Notes: generated by a model not told the origin, from the sequence alone. Positions 45,051 to 53,398 are shown, numbered from the stretch's first letter. The stretch: DNA of 58,161 nucleotides from an uncultured Prevotellaceae bacterium (GCA_902776195.1 CACYPF010000010.1:1-58161), one strand, 5' to 3'. Numbers and translations: made by a program.

Positions 45051-46196
45051 ATGAAAAAACAGGTATTGTTGCTATTGTCACTCCTCTTGTTAGTGGCATG
45101 TGGTGGAAAGAAAAACGCAAAGGTGTCCGGTGAGGGAACACTCCATGACTCAGCGGCACTGGTCAAGCCCCAGTATGCCAAAGGTTTCACGGTGAGATAC
45201 CTGGAGAATGGTGTCCGTCTGGTAGACGTGGAGGACCCGCAGAAGGACGAGGACAAGATGCCGGTGAGTTACCAGTTTGCCTTGGTGGAGAAGGGTAGTG
45301 ACGCAGAGGTCCCTGAGGGATATACCAAGGTGGAGGTTCCTGTGCAGCGTACCATCGTGATGACGATGCTGCAACTCTCTAACTTCACGGCACTGAAAGC
45401 CCACGACATCGTAAAGGGTATCACAGGCACCAAGAACCTTTTCAATAAGGATATCAGGAAACGGGTGAAGGATGGCAGCATCGTGAAGATAGGTATGGAG
45501 GGTAACTTCGATACCGAACTGATCCTTGCAGCAAATCCTGAGGTTATCTTTATATCTCCCTTTAAGCGTGGCGGTTATGATGCCATCAAAGAGACGGGTA
45601 TCACCCTCATTCCCCATCTGGGTTACAAGGAACTCAACCCCCTCGGACAAGCAGAGTGGGTGAAGTTCGTAGGACTGTTTATCGGTAAGGAGAAAGAGGC
45701 GAACGACCTCTTCAAGGGTATCGAGCAACGCTATAACGAGGCGAAGGCACTTGCCGCTGATGCGAAGCCACGTCCCACCGTTTTCAGTGGTGAGATGCAT
45801 GGGGGCAACTGGTATGCCGTGGGTGGTAAGAACTTCCTTGCCCAACTGTTCCGTGACGCTGGTGCCGACTATGTCGTGAAGAACGAGGACACTGGCGGCT
45901 CCAATATCGAGTTTGAGCAGATGTATGCCATGGCAGCGAATGCAGACTACTGGCGCATCCTCAACAGTTATCCCGACACTTTCAGCTACGATGCCTTGAA
46001 GGCTTCGGAACCCCGTAACGACCTCTTCAAGGCGTTCAGGGAGAAGCATGTCATCTATTGTAATATGAAGCAGACGGCTTATTACGAGACGACTCCCGTA
46101 GAGCCTGACGTGTTGCTGAAAGACCTGCTTGCCATCTTCCATCCGGAGTTGGTGGAGAAGGATTACAAACCTAAATACTATCAGTTGCTGAAATGA
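45051..46196 (+). CDS. ABC transporter substrate-binding lipoprotein (BtuF/FecB type), second copy
   Basis: 381 residues with lipobox LLVAC (Cys17). It is paralogous to the first copy: 'PVQRTIVMTMLQLSNFTALKA', 'ILAANPEVIFISPFKRGGYDAIKETG', 'LGQAEWVKFVGLFIG' and the C-terminal 'YYETTPVEPDVLLKDLLAIFHPEL' all match the layout of copy one ('LARAEWMKFYGMLFG', 'LFYEESPFRPDWLLSDFIQILHPD'). The copies are well diverged, so the duplication is old. It overlaps the second permease gene by 4 nt. Confidence 0.85.
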   Translation: MKKQVLLLLSLLLLVACGGKKNAKVSGEGTLHDSAALVKPQYAKGFTVRYLENGVRLVDVEDPQKDEDKMPVSYQFALVEKGSDAEVPEGYTKVEVPVQRTIVMTMLQLSNFTALKAHDIVKGITGTKNLFNKDIRKRVKDGSIVKIGMEGNFDTELILAANPEVIFISPFKRGGYDAIKETGITLIPHLGYKELNPLGQAEWVKFVGLFIGKEKEANDLFKGIEQRYNEAKALAADAKPRPTVFSGEMHGGNWYAVGGKNFLAQLFRDAGADYVVKNEDTGGSNIEFEQMYAMAANADYWRILNSYPDTFSYDALKASEPRNDLFKAFREKHVIYCNMKQTAYYETTPVEPDVLLKDLLAIFHPELVEKDYKPKYYQLLK

Positions 46197-47230
46197 GAAA
46201 CCGTACTGTCTCCAATACCGTCCTTTTGCTGTTGAGCATCATCCTGCTGTTTGTGCTTAACCTGCTGCTTGGTACTGTCAGAATACCTGTCGCAGAGGTC
46301 GTTGCCACCCTGATGGGGAGTCACGAGGTATCGGAGATCCATCGTAACATCATCTGGAGCTCACGGGTGCCCCAGGCTTTGACGGCGATGGTGGCAGGGG
46401 CAGGACTGGCGGTAAGCGGTCTGCAGATGCAGACGGTATTCCGCAATCCCTTGGCAGGTCCCTCTGTATTGGGTATCTCCAATGGTGCCTCCTTGGGAGT
46501 TGCCTGTGTGGTATTGATGTCTGGTTCATTGGGAGGAGTCGCTTTGAGTCGTCTGGGGTATATCGGTGATGTTGCCATGTCCGTGGCAGCCATTGTGGGT
46601 TCTCTTGCCGTGATGGCACTCATCCTTTATGTCTCACAGAAAGTAAAGGGGAATGTCACCTTATTAATCATCGGTGTGATGATCGGGTATCTTGCCACTG
46701 CCATCATCGGGGTGCTGAAGTTCTTCTCTGCTGAGGAGGACATCAAGGCGTATGTGGTATGGGGACTGGGTTCTTTTGCCCGTGTCTCTGGTAATCAGAT
46801 GATTCTCTTCGTTGTCCTGATGACGATCCTCCTGCCGTTGAGCATGCTGCTGGTGAAGACGATGAACCTCTTGCTGTTGGGTGACGGCTATGCCCGCAAC
46901 TTAGGGTTGAATATCCGCAGGGCACGCATGCTGGTCATCCTGTGCTCGGGTGTCTTGGTTGCCATTGTCACTGCTTATTGCGGACCTATCATGTTCATCG
47001 GACTTGCCGTCCCTCATCTCTGCCGTGCCCTTTTCCGCAGCAGCGACCATCGTGTGCTGATGCCCGGTACGTTACTTGCCGGTGCCGCCTTGGCGCTCTT
47101 GTGCAATCTCATCGCCCGTATGCCTGGTTTCGAGGGCGCTTTACCCGTCAACAGCGTAACGGCATTAGTCGGCGCACCCGTTATTGCAAGTGTATTATTC
47201 CGTCGCCATCAAGGTGAAGTAGGGGAGTAA
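46193..47230 (+). CDS. ABC transporter permease (BtuC/FecCD family), second copy
   Basis: A 345-residue permease paralogous to copy one: 'RVPQALTAMVAGAGLAVSGLQMQTVFRNPLAGPSVLGISNGASLGV' and 'YCGPIMFIGLAVPHLCRALFRSSDHRVLMPGTLLAGA'. The two may form a heterodimer, as FecC/FecD do, or belong to two separate transporters. No ATPase gene follows. It ends within the 3' end of the convergent CbiJ-CbiD gene (22-nt overlap). Confidence 0.92.
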   Translation: MRNRTVSNTVLLLLSIILLFVLNLLLGTVRIPVAEVVATLMGSHEVSEIHRNIIWSSRVPQALTAMVAGAGLAVSGLQMQTVFRNPLAGPSVLGISNGASLGVACVVLMSGSLGGVALSRLGYIGDVAMSVAAIVGSLAVMALILYVSQKVKGNVTLLIIGVMIGYLATAIIGVLKFFSAEEDIKAYVVWGLGSFARVSGNQMILFVVLMTILLPLSMLLVKTMNLLLLGDGYARNLGLNIRRARMLVILCSGVLVAIVTAYCGPIMFIGLAVPHLCRALFRSSDHRVLMPGTLLAGAALALLCNLIARMPGFEGALPVNSVTALVGAPVIASVLFRRHQGEVGE

Positions 47231-48978
47231 TGGAATATATTCCCTTCATCATCAATCAATAGGATTGTCAGTTGTGCGGCAGGCACTAATCGGCTGCAAT
47301 GCCTGTCGCAATGGTCGATAACAGTGTTCGCGAAAGCCTGCAGACAGGTGCTGGGAATCCTTTCCCACAGCTCTCTGGCAAGGGTAAGGTCCGTCAGGTC
47401 GATGGGACAGCCTGCCTCCTGGAGCATGGTGGCGATAAACGCTTTGTCCATCACCGTCCTCTTACTGTGCGTGTCGAGGTTGCCGGCGGCAAGTTTGACA
47501 GCCTTCCCCAGCATCACTCCTAAGGTGATTTTCCTGAAACCCAGTTCATTGGCTATCTTGAGGGTCTCACCGATATAGTTGCCATACTCCACGAAAGCCT
47601 GCAGGGGCAGGGTGGGATAGTATGCCTTGACAAACCGCTCGCTCTTCGCTCCGCTGTTGATGACCACCCGTTCCGTGCCACTCGCCTTCGCCACCTCCAG
47701 ACATTTCCGGATACTTTGTATGAAGGCATCCTCAGAGAAGGGCTTGACGATACCGCTGACCCCGATAATCGAGATACCCCCTTCAATGCCTAAGCGGGGA
47801 TTGAAGGTGCGTCGGGCAATCTCCTCACCGCCGGGTACGCTGATGGTGACACGGAGAGGTGAGAGGTGAGAGGTAAGAGGTGAGAGATTCTGACGGATCA
47901 TCTGCCGTGGTGCCTTGTTGATGGCAGCCTCCCCGGGAGGATAGTCGAAGCCGGGGAGGGTGAATCTTCCGACACCCTCACCACCTTCTATCACTATTTG
48001 CTCACCACTCACCGCTGACCTCTCACTTCTTACCTCAGCCCTGATCTCCACACCATCCGTCACGTCAGGGTCGTCACCCGCTTCTTTGATGCAGTATGCG
48101 TCACCATCACCATAGCCCACCGCGACATGGATGGTCTCCCCGTTGGGCAGGATGACAGGAACCTCGGCGGGAGTCTCACCGCTGTACCGTTGCAGGACGG
48201 CAGCGACAGCCGCTGCCGTGGCACACGTCCCCGTCGTCAGTCCACTATGCAGTGGATAGAAATCGGGCAACAGCTTCTCCACCATCCTGCGCAGTCCGTG
48301 GGGACCGTTGACGGTATGGAAGATGACAGGTATAGTAGGGCGTTTGAGTATGATGACCTGCATTCCCTTCGCCTTTGCAGCTTCCACTTTCTCTTGAAAG
48401 CCACCTGATAGTCCGCTCTCTTTCAATAAGATAGCATCAGCATTCACGTCTATTGTCTTGCTGTCCTCGTAATAGAGAAGTTGTTGATCGGAAGCCCCTT
48501 GAGCCTTTGCCAATGCGATGGATGACTCACGGGGCAGAATGCGATAATACACTTCGATGCCCTTCGCCTCCAAAGGTTTCAGTTTCGCAATCGACTGTAC
48601 CCCTGTAGTGGCAAGTAAGGAATGAATATCTGTAGGAACCTGTGAATAGTCGTCAATCCACGTCAGACTGCTGTCCCTTTCCGGGAAGATACGCTCATAG
48701 CGGATGGCAGGCAGTCGCAACTCCTCTGCCACATCTGCGACAGTGCCGTGCAGCTGTTGGGCAAAAGGATGGGCGGCATCAACGAGGAGTCGGATGTCAT
48801 GCTCCCTACAGAAAGCAATCATCGCTTGATGGTCTAACGCTCCATGCAGTCGTATGCCATGGTGCAAAGCCACATCCTGCTCCTCCGTCTTGGTAGAGTA
48901 GTAAAAAGGAGTGCCGGCTTCCTCCAGCACCTCCACCGCCTTACGTCCTTCCGTCGTTCCTCCAAATACCAGTATCAT
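47209..48978 (-). CDS. CbiJ-CbiD fusion: precorrin-6A reductase and cobalt-precorrin-5B C1-methyltransferase
   Basis: A 589-residue bifunctional enzyme of anaerobic corrin-ring synthesis. The N-terminal part (1-240) is CbiJ/CobK, with MILVFGGTTEGRKA and DAAHPFA. The C-terminal part (243-589) is CbiD, with 'LTTGTCATAAAVAAVL', DDPDVTDG (303-310), 'GGEGVGRFTLPG' and 'TISVPGGEEIARRTFNPRLGIEGGISIIG'. Two variable loops, residues 315-326 and 364-375, are encoded by inverted heptamer arrays (see repeats). Its promoter puts the transcription start about 2 nt before the ATG, so the mRNA is probably leaderless. It converges on the uptake genes. Confidence 0.93.
   Translation of the reverse strand: MILVFGGTTEGRKAVEVLEEAGTPFYYSTKTEEQDVALHHGIRLHGALDHQAMIAFCREHDIRLLVDAAHPFAQQLHGTVADVAEELRLPAIRYERIFPERDSSLTWIDDYSQVPTDIHSLLATTGVQSIAKLKPLEAKGIEVYYRILPRESSIALAKAQGASDQQLLYYEDSKTIDVNADAILLKESGLSGGFQEKVEAAKAKGMQVIILKRPTIPVIFHTVNGPHGLRRMVEKLLPDFYPLHSGLTTGTCATAAAVAAVLQRYSGETPAEVPVILPNGETIHVAVGYGDGDAYCIKEAGDDPDVTDGVEIRAEVRSERSAVSGEQIVIEGGEGVGRFTLPGFDYPPGEAAINKAPRQMIRQNLSPLTSHLSPLRVTISVPGGEEIARRTFNPRLGIEGGISIIGVSGIVKPFSEDAFIQSIRKCLEVAKASGTERVVINSGAKSERFVKAYYPTLPLQAFVEYGNYIGETLKIANELGFRKITLGVMLGKAVKLAAGNLDTHSKRTVMDKAFIATMLQEAGCPIDLTDLTLARELWERIPSTCLQAFANTVIDHCDRHCSRLVPAAQLTILLIDDEGNIFHYSPTSP
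47854..47888 (+). repeat. Five tandem heptamers inside cbiD (array 1)
   Basis: Units of 7 bp: GAGAGGT three times, AAGAGGT, GAGAGAT. The array lies in the coding sequence and gives residues 364-375 (LSPLTSHLSPLR region). Its heptamer, rotated as AGGTGAG, is the reverse complement of the CTCACCT unit of array 2. Confidence 0.85.
48001..48035 (+). repeat. Five tandem heptamers inside cbiD (array 2, inverted to array 1)
   Basis: Units CTCACCA, CTCACCG, CTGACCT, CTCACTT, CTTACCT. It is the inverse complement of array 1 with more divergence, 112 bp away, and encodes residues 315-326 (EVRSERSAVSGE region). The two arrays could fold the mRNA into a long stem. Confidence 0.8.
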
Positions 48979-48985
48979 GCAGCTA

Positions 48986-49017
48986 CAAAGGTAGCGAAAT
49001 TCAGAGAAAAAGCCAAA
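48986..49017 (-). promoter_or_regulatory. Perfect promoter for cbiJ-cbiD, leaderless
   Basis: Minus strand TTTG (49017-49014), 20 nt, TACCTTTG (48993-48986). The predicted start is near 48980 and the ATG is at 48978. I find no cobalamin riboswitch because there is no leader. Confidence 0.8.
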
Positions 49018-49021
49018 ACTA

Positions 49022-49053
49022 TTTGTTTTTTTCTTCTCTTATTCTTATCTTTG
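49022..49053 (+). promoter_or_regulatory. Perfect promoter for the orphan membrane-protein gene
   Basis: TTTG (49022-49025), 20 nt, TATCTTTG (49046-49053). It stands back to back with the cbiJ-cbiD promoter; the two -33 boxes are 4 nt apart. Confidence 0.8.
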
Positions 49054-49089
49054 CAAAAATAATAGTAGTTATTAACTATCTGTAGAATT

Positions 49090-50478
49090 ATGATGACAAA
49101 AAAGGAAATAGCCTCCATAATATGCTTATTATTGTCAATAGGGATATTTATTATTGTTTTTCAATTAGAGAAAGGAGATTTACGTAGTTTTTGTTCTTTG
49201 TTTGGAATTTTTTTTCTAGTATTTTCCATGGATCCGTCATTTTCTTTTTTTAAGAGAAAAGGAGTGGGGAAAAACACTCAGAAGCCAGTCATAGAGCGGA
49301 CACCTCTTTCTTCAGAGGAGCCATTGGATGACGTAGATATCCACAACACAGATATCTATTTAGTGATTCAAGAGTCTTATTCTGATGAATTCCTATGCTG
49401 TCATTATGTGGACGGAAGTGTTAGTAAGGATGAAATATATGTGACCTATCCGGATAAGACCTATTACCGTTTAGACATAGATGAATTACCAGAGTTTTAC
49501 TTGAATTTGTGCGATGTGGCTGAGGAGAAGAATAACGGTAATATTGATTACTTATGTTCTATTTCTTCCACTGACTTTGAGCATGTAAGGAATGGGTTTC
49601 TTGACTCAAAGATAGAGGAAAAGGAAAATGCAATACGGAAATCCAGAGACAATTCTAATAGAATTGCAAGATTTGTTGTTAACTTAATGGTATTCTTGAC
49701 TTTTATTTCACTAATGGTTGGGTTGGAGATTTTTATAGAATCATTTATTCCATACCATGATGGTAAAACCTATATTGTGATCTTTGTATTGATGACGATA
49801 GTATGCTTGTCTGCACTATGTTATTCCTTTACTGACAGGGCATGGATTGCTCGGCGTAGTAAATGGATAGGGGAAAATCTTCATGTAAAGAAGATGAAGT
49901 GGACGGACGGTGTTACTTTATATGTAGCAGATAATGACAACAATCCTACATATTTCATGTATTACCAAGAGAAACATTTGTTCTTTTATTATCATACAAT
50001 AGAATTCCCCATAACAAAGGAAGTTCAATTATTGCCCGTGCAAATGATGAAGATGGAGAAATGGGTAAAGGATAATGACTATATTATTGATTATGACATT
50101 TCCAATCAGAATTATCTTGGGCGTTTTACGTATCAATTCGGCATGGCAAGAGAGCAAGCCACAAAAGCGCACTTGCTTGAGATAAGGGAATGGCTGGAAA
50201 CACAAGCCGCCAACAAAGATTCCTCGTTTTTACTTTTCCAACTTTCAAATGGCGATTATTATGTTGAGTATGGTCAGCGAATGATTAAGCGGATCATATA
50301 TATTGATAAAGACGGAAACAAAGAAAAAGCATGTTTTGATGAACATGACAATGACTTGCATGATGGATTGTCAATAAATACCAAGCGATTCTTGATTGAC
50401 TTTTTCGACCATCATGCCCAAAATGCTTCCTCTTATCATATTCTGACGCAAGAGCATTTCCTCGAAATATGGGAATGA
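49090..50478 (+). CDS. Orphan membrane protein of unknown function
   Basis: 462 residues. Two hydrophobic segments lie at the N-terminus (about 8-24 and 32-47), and a hairpin of two helices is near 196-247 ('FVVNLMVFLTFISLMVGLEIFIE', 'YIVIFVLMTIVCLSALCYSF'). Between and after them are soluble acidic parts. The C-terminal segment 'YLGRFTYQFGMAREQATKAHLLEIREWLETQ' precedes a beta-rich domain. I recognise no family. The coding sequence is visibly richer in A+T than its neighbours and is isolated between divergent and convergent genes, which fits horizontal acquisition. It has its own strong promoter, so it is probably expressed. Confidence 0.7.
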   Translation: MMTKKEIASIICLLLSIGIFIIVFQLEKGDLRSFCSLFGIFFLVFSMDPSFSFFKRKGVGKNTQKPVIERTPLSSEEPLDDVDIHNTDIYLVIQESYSDEFLCCHYVDGSVSKDEIYVTYPDKTYYRLDIDELPEFYLNLCDVAEEKNNGNIDYLCSISSTDFEHVRNGFLDSKIEEKENAIRKSRDNSNRIARFVVNLMVFLTFISLMVGLEIFIESFIPYHDGKTYIVIFVLMTIVCLSALCYSFTDRAWIARRSKWIGENLHVKKMKWTDGVTLYVADNDNNPTYFMYYQEKHLFFYYHTIEFPITKEVQLLPVQMMKMEKWVKDNDYIIDYDISNQNYLGRFTYQFGMAREQATKAHLLEIREWLETQAANKDSSFLLFQLSNGDYYVEYGQRMIKRIIYIDKDGNKEKACFDEHDNDLHDGLSINTKRFLIDFFDHHAQNASSYHILTQEHFLEIWE

Positions 50479-50536
50479 CTTAATGGACACCAAACAGGTT
50501 TGAATCGGCATTATGATAAATAGGAATCTTTTAATA

Positions 50537-51157
50537 TTATTCGCCTTTCAGCGTTGGAAGTGACAAATGGAATTTGACGGCAAGGAATCTTATCAGGCAA
50601 GTGACACAGAAAGAAGATATAATGGTAACTTCCAATGGAAGCTGCAGAACATCCAATCCCCAAAAAGTTATGCCACCAAGTATGGCAGCCATGGCATATA
50701 TTTCTTTATGGAATATGACAGGCTCATTATTTAAAAGAATGTCTCTGATGACACCGCCAGCAGCACCTGTAATACAACCCATGATAATTGCCACCCAGTA
50801 CGGTTGGCCAAAAACCAATGATTTCTGAATTCCGGCTATATTAAACAAAGCAAGCCCCAATGTGTCAAATACGAACCACGTGTTATGGAGTCTTTCCAAA
50901 TGGCGGGCAAATATAATGACAAATACCAAGGCGAAAGCAGTACAAATGATATAAAAAGGATTTGTCATCCAGAATGGTGTCGTTCCTAACATCAAATCAC
51001 GTATGGTTCCGCCACCGATTGCCACAGCAATGCCACAGACATAGCCACCGAACCAATCGAAATGCTTGGCAGCAGCATGTCGTATACCAGAGATGGCAAA
51101 CGCAAAAGTCCCCAAGAATTCAATAAGTTGCTGTAATAAAGTATCGTATTCCATCAT
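50537..51157 (-). CDS. TRIC/YicG-family (UPF0126) membrane channel protein
   Basis: A 206-residue protein with seven hydrophobic helices in two internal repeats. Each repeat carries the family glycine motif: 'IAVAIGGGTIRDLMLG' and 'TGAAGGVIRDILLNN'. Bacterial TRIC homologues are trimeric cation channels. The physiological role here is unknown. It overlaps the stop of rarA by 1 nt and is probably co-transcribed with it. Confidence 0.88.
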   Translation of the reverse strand: MMEYDTLLQQLIEFLGTFAFAISGIRHAAAKHFDWFGGYVCGIAVAIGGGTIRDLMLGTTPFWMTNPFYIICTAFALVFVIIFARHLERLHNTWFVFDTLGLALFNIAGIQKSLVFGQPYWVAIIMGCITGAAGGVIRDILLNNEPVIFHKEIYAMAAILGGITFWGLDVLQLPLEVTIISSFCVTCLIRFLAVKFHLSLPTLKGE

Positions 51158-52434
51158 TAGTCCTTGTATCTGTCTCCCCAGTAATTAACCATTCTTTCAT
51201 ATAATTTCTCTTCAGCAGGAGAATGCTGTCCGTGCCAAAGTCTCTCGTTAACGAGGGCATCCGGTAGGTATTGCTGAGGAGTGAAATGTCCAGGAAAATC
51301 ATGTGGGTATAGATATCCGTCATGATAGCCTAAGTCTTTCATCAGTTGTGTCGGTGCATTACGGATGGGAAGCGGAACTGGTTGGTTTCCACTTCGTTTC
51401 ACCAACCCTAAAGCTGCGTCGATGCCCAGATAAGCAGAGTTGCTCTTTGGTGAGGTGGCAAGATAGACCGTTGCCTCTGCCAATGGTATCCTACCCTCCG
51501 GCCACCCTATCTTCTGTACTGCATCAAAAGCTGCATTAGCCAACAATAACGCATTAGGATTGGCAAGTCCGATATCCTCGGAAGCTGATATAACCAGCCG
51601 TCGCGCAATAAACTTCGGGTCTTCCCCACCCTCAATCATCCGTGCCAGCCAATATAGAGCGGCATCAGGGTCAGACCCTCTGATACTTTTGATAAATGCC
51701 GAGATGATGTCATAATGCATCTCACCATCCTTGTCGTATGCCAGCGGATTCTGTTGGAGTTGCTCAGCTACAAACTGATCGGTAATGACAATAGGGTCAT
51801 TTGTCCCGGCTGCCTCTACAACCAGTTCCAGAATGTTCAGCAACTTCCGTGCATCTCCCCCACTATACCTTAACAAAGCCCCAGTCTCTTTCAGTTCTAT
51901 TTGGCGTTCCTTCAAGAAAACATCTTCAGTGATAGCACGTTTCAGCAGCCCCAGTAGGTCATCTTTTCCCAATGGGTTTAAAATGTATATCTGACAGCGT
52001 GACAGTAAAGGTCTGATAACTTCAAACGAGGGATTCTCCGTAGTGGCACCTATCAAGGTGACAATACCTTTTTCCACAGCCCCTAACAGCGAGTCCTGCT
52101 GTGATTTCGAGAAACGGTGAATCTCGTCAATAAATAAAATAGGTGAAGCCTCATTGAAGAACCTGCTTTTCTGCGCTTTCTCGATGACCTCCCTCACATC
52201 TTTCACGCCACTGGTCACTGCAGAGAGCGTATAGAAAGGAGTCTCCAACCTGTGGGCAATGATTTGTGCCAGTGTCGTCTTCCCGACTCCAGGAGGTCCC
52301 CATAATATAAAAGAGGAAATACGCCCTGCGTCAATCATCTTACGCAAGACGGCTCCCTCACCAACCAGATGCTGCTGACCGATATAGTCATCCAGTGTAC
52401 GGGGTCTCAGTCTTTCTGCTAAAGGTTCTGCCAT
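51157..52434 (-). CDS. rarA: Replication-associated recombination protein A (MgsA/RarA AAA+ ATPase)
   Basis: An AAA+ ATPase of 425 residues related to clamp loaders, acting at stalled replication forks. Walker A is GPPGVGKTT (46-54), Walker B is ILFIDEIHRF, sensor 1 is IGATTENPSFEV and the arginine-finger region is LLSRCQIY. The C-terminal MgsA tetramerisation domain has 'DGYLYPHDFPGHFTPQQYLPD'. I took the ATG at 52434 because the -7 box (52451-52444) overlaps the ATG at 52446. The predicted transcript starts about 4-5 nt before it. Confidence 0.95.
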   Translation of the reverse strand: MAEPLAERLRPRTLDDYIGQQHLVGEGAVLRKMIDAGRISSFILWGPPGVGKTTLAQIIAHRLETPFYTLSAVTSGVKDVREVIEKAQKSRFFNEASPILFIDEIHRFSKSQQDSLLGAVEKGIVTLIGATTENPSFEVIRPLLSRCQIYILNPLGKDDLLGLLKRAITEDVFLKERQIELKETGALLRYSGGDARKLLNILELVVEAAGTNDPIVITDQFVAEQLQQNPLAYDKDGEMHYDIISAFIKSIRGSDPDAALYWLARMIEGGEDPKFIARRLVISASEDIGLANPNALLLANAAFDAVQKIGWPEGRIPLAEATVYLATSPKSNSAYLGIDAALGLVKRSGNQPVPLPIRNAPTQLMKDLGYHDGYLYPHDFPGHFTPQQYLPDALVNERLWHGQHSPAEEKLYERMVNYWGDRYKD

Positions 52435-52443
52435 ATTCCACGA

Positions 52444-52475
52444 CAAAGGTAGTGCTTTTTGAGGAAATTAACAAA
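52444..52475 (-). promoter_or_regulatory. Perfect promoter for rarA, nearly leaderless
   Basis: Minus strand TTTG (52475-52472), 20 nt, TACCTTTG (52451-52444). It decides the rarA start codon. Confidence 0.8.
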
Positions 52476-52492
52476 AAAATATATGAGAAATA

Positions 52493-52524
52493 CTTGTATA
52501 TAGATACTTTTTACATTAACTTTG
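52493..52524 (+). promoter_or_regulatory. Promoter for the acidic protein gene and hppA
   Basis: CTTG (52493-52496, one base off TTTG), 20 nt, TAACTTTG (52517-52524). Divergent from the rarA promoter. No separate -7 box is seen before hppA. Confidence 0.72.
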
Positions 52525-52553
52525 CAGCCATAATCATTAAAAGTACATAAATT

Positions 52554-53345
52554 ATGAAAGAAGCAGCTTCGAAACAAGCACTTAGCATTAAGAACTTAAA
52601 CAAGAGTTCTATATGGGATGTTCAGGAGAATGATGTCTATAGAATGCTCAGCAGTGGCAGTAAGGATGCGGAGGTAAAGGACAATCTCCGCCATTATGTT
52701 GATATTATCCGTTCTGCTTTTACTATTGAGGAGTTGAAGGAAGACACCCCTGCCATTCGCAAATCCTATGAGAAACAAGGATATAAGGTTGGACAGGTTT
52801 CTTTGGACGAGAGCACTAAGGTGTTATGGGCTATACGTAAACGACCCATTATGCGTGTCACCGATTTGACATACGAGAATATCCGTCATATCACCGCCAG
52901 CAAGCTGGTGGAGGTCCTGGAACGCAACTTCGGTGGTGGTTGGGATTCCCTCTCCCAGTCTATTCAGGATATCATAGAGAGTGGCTTTGACATTTCCACC
53001 ACTACCCTTCCCAAAGACCGTCTGCATAAGAAGGGGGGCATGTATGAGAAGAAGATTGCCGATGGCTATGAGGTACTTGAGGTTCCCAAAGGAACATGGG
53101 TAGAGGCTATCTTTGCCAAGCTGAAGCCTGAGACCATCAAGCCACGTATGAAGTTTGACAGCATTGATGAAGACGATGAGGATACAGAGATCGAGGACAA
53201 TTATGTCAGTCACGACGAGGAGGACGAGATGGACGAGTTCAATGAGGACGAGATGAACGAGGACAATTACCGTACAACCTTCGAGATTGAAACAGACCCA
53301 GACGAAGAGGCAGGTGAACTCTCAGACTTCTCCGTTGACGAATAG
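52554..53345 (+). CDS. Protein of unknown function with very acidic C-terminal tail
   Basis: 263 residues without signal peptide or membrane helix. The N-terminal 190 residues are mixed helix/strand ('WAIRKRPIMRVTDLTYENIRHITASKLVEVLERNFGGGWDSLSQSIQDIIESGFDIS'). The last 60-65 residues are mostly Asp/Glu (FDSIDEDDEDTEIEDN onward), reminiscent of the charged tail of the RNA polymerase delta subunit or of histone-like chaperones. I do not recognise the family. It is 53 nt upstream of hppA and probably shares its transcript. A nucleic-acid-related or calcium/magnesium-binding role would be speculation. Confidence 0.75.
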   Translation: MKEAASKQALSIKNLNKSSIWDVQENDVYRMLSSGSKDAEVKDNLRHYVDIIRSAFTIEELKEDTPAIRKSYEKQGYKVGQVSLDESTKVLWAIRKRPIMRVTDLTYENIRHITASKLVEVLERNFGGGWDSLSQSIQDIIESGFDISTTTLPKDRLHKKGGMYEKKIADGYEVLEVPKGTWVEAIFAKLKPETIKPRMKFDSIDEDDEDTEIEDNYVSHDEEDEMDEFNEDEMNEDNYRTTFEIETDPDEEAGELSDFSVDE

Positions 53346-53398
53346 TTGTATCTATCTTCAGACACAATAACTAAGAACTTAAAACTTTATTAATCGAT

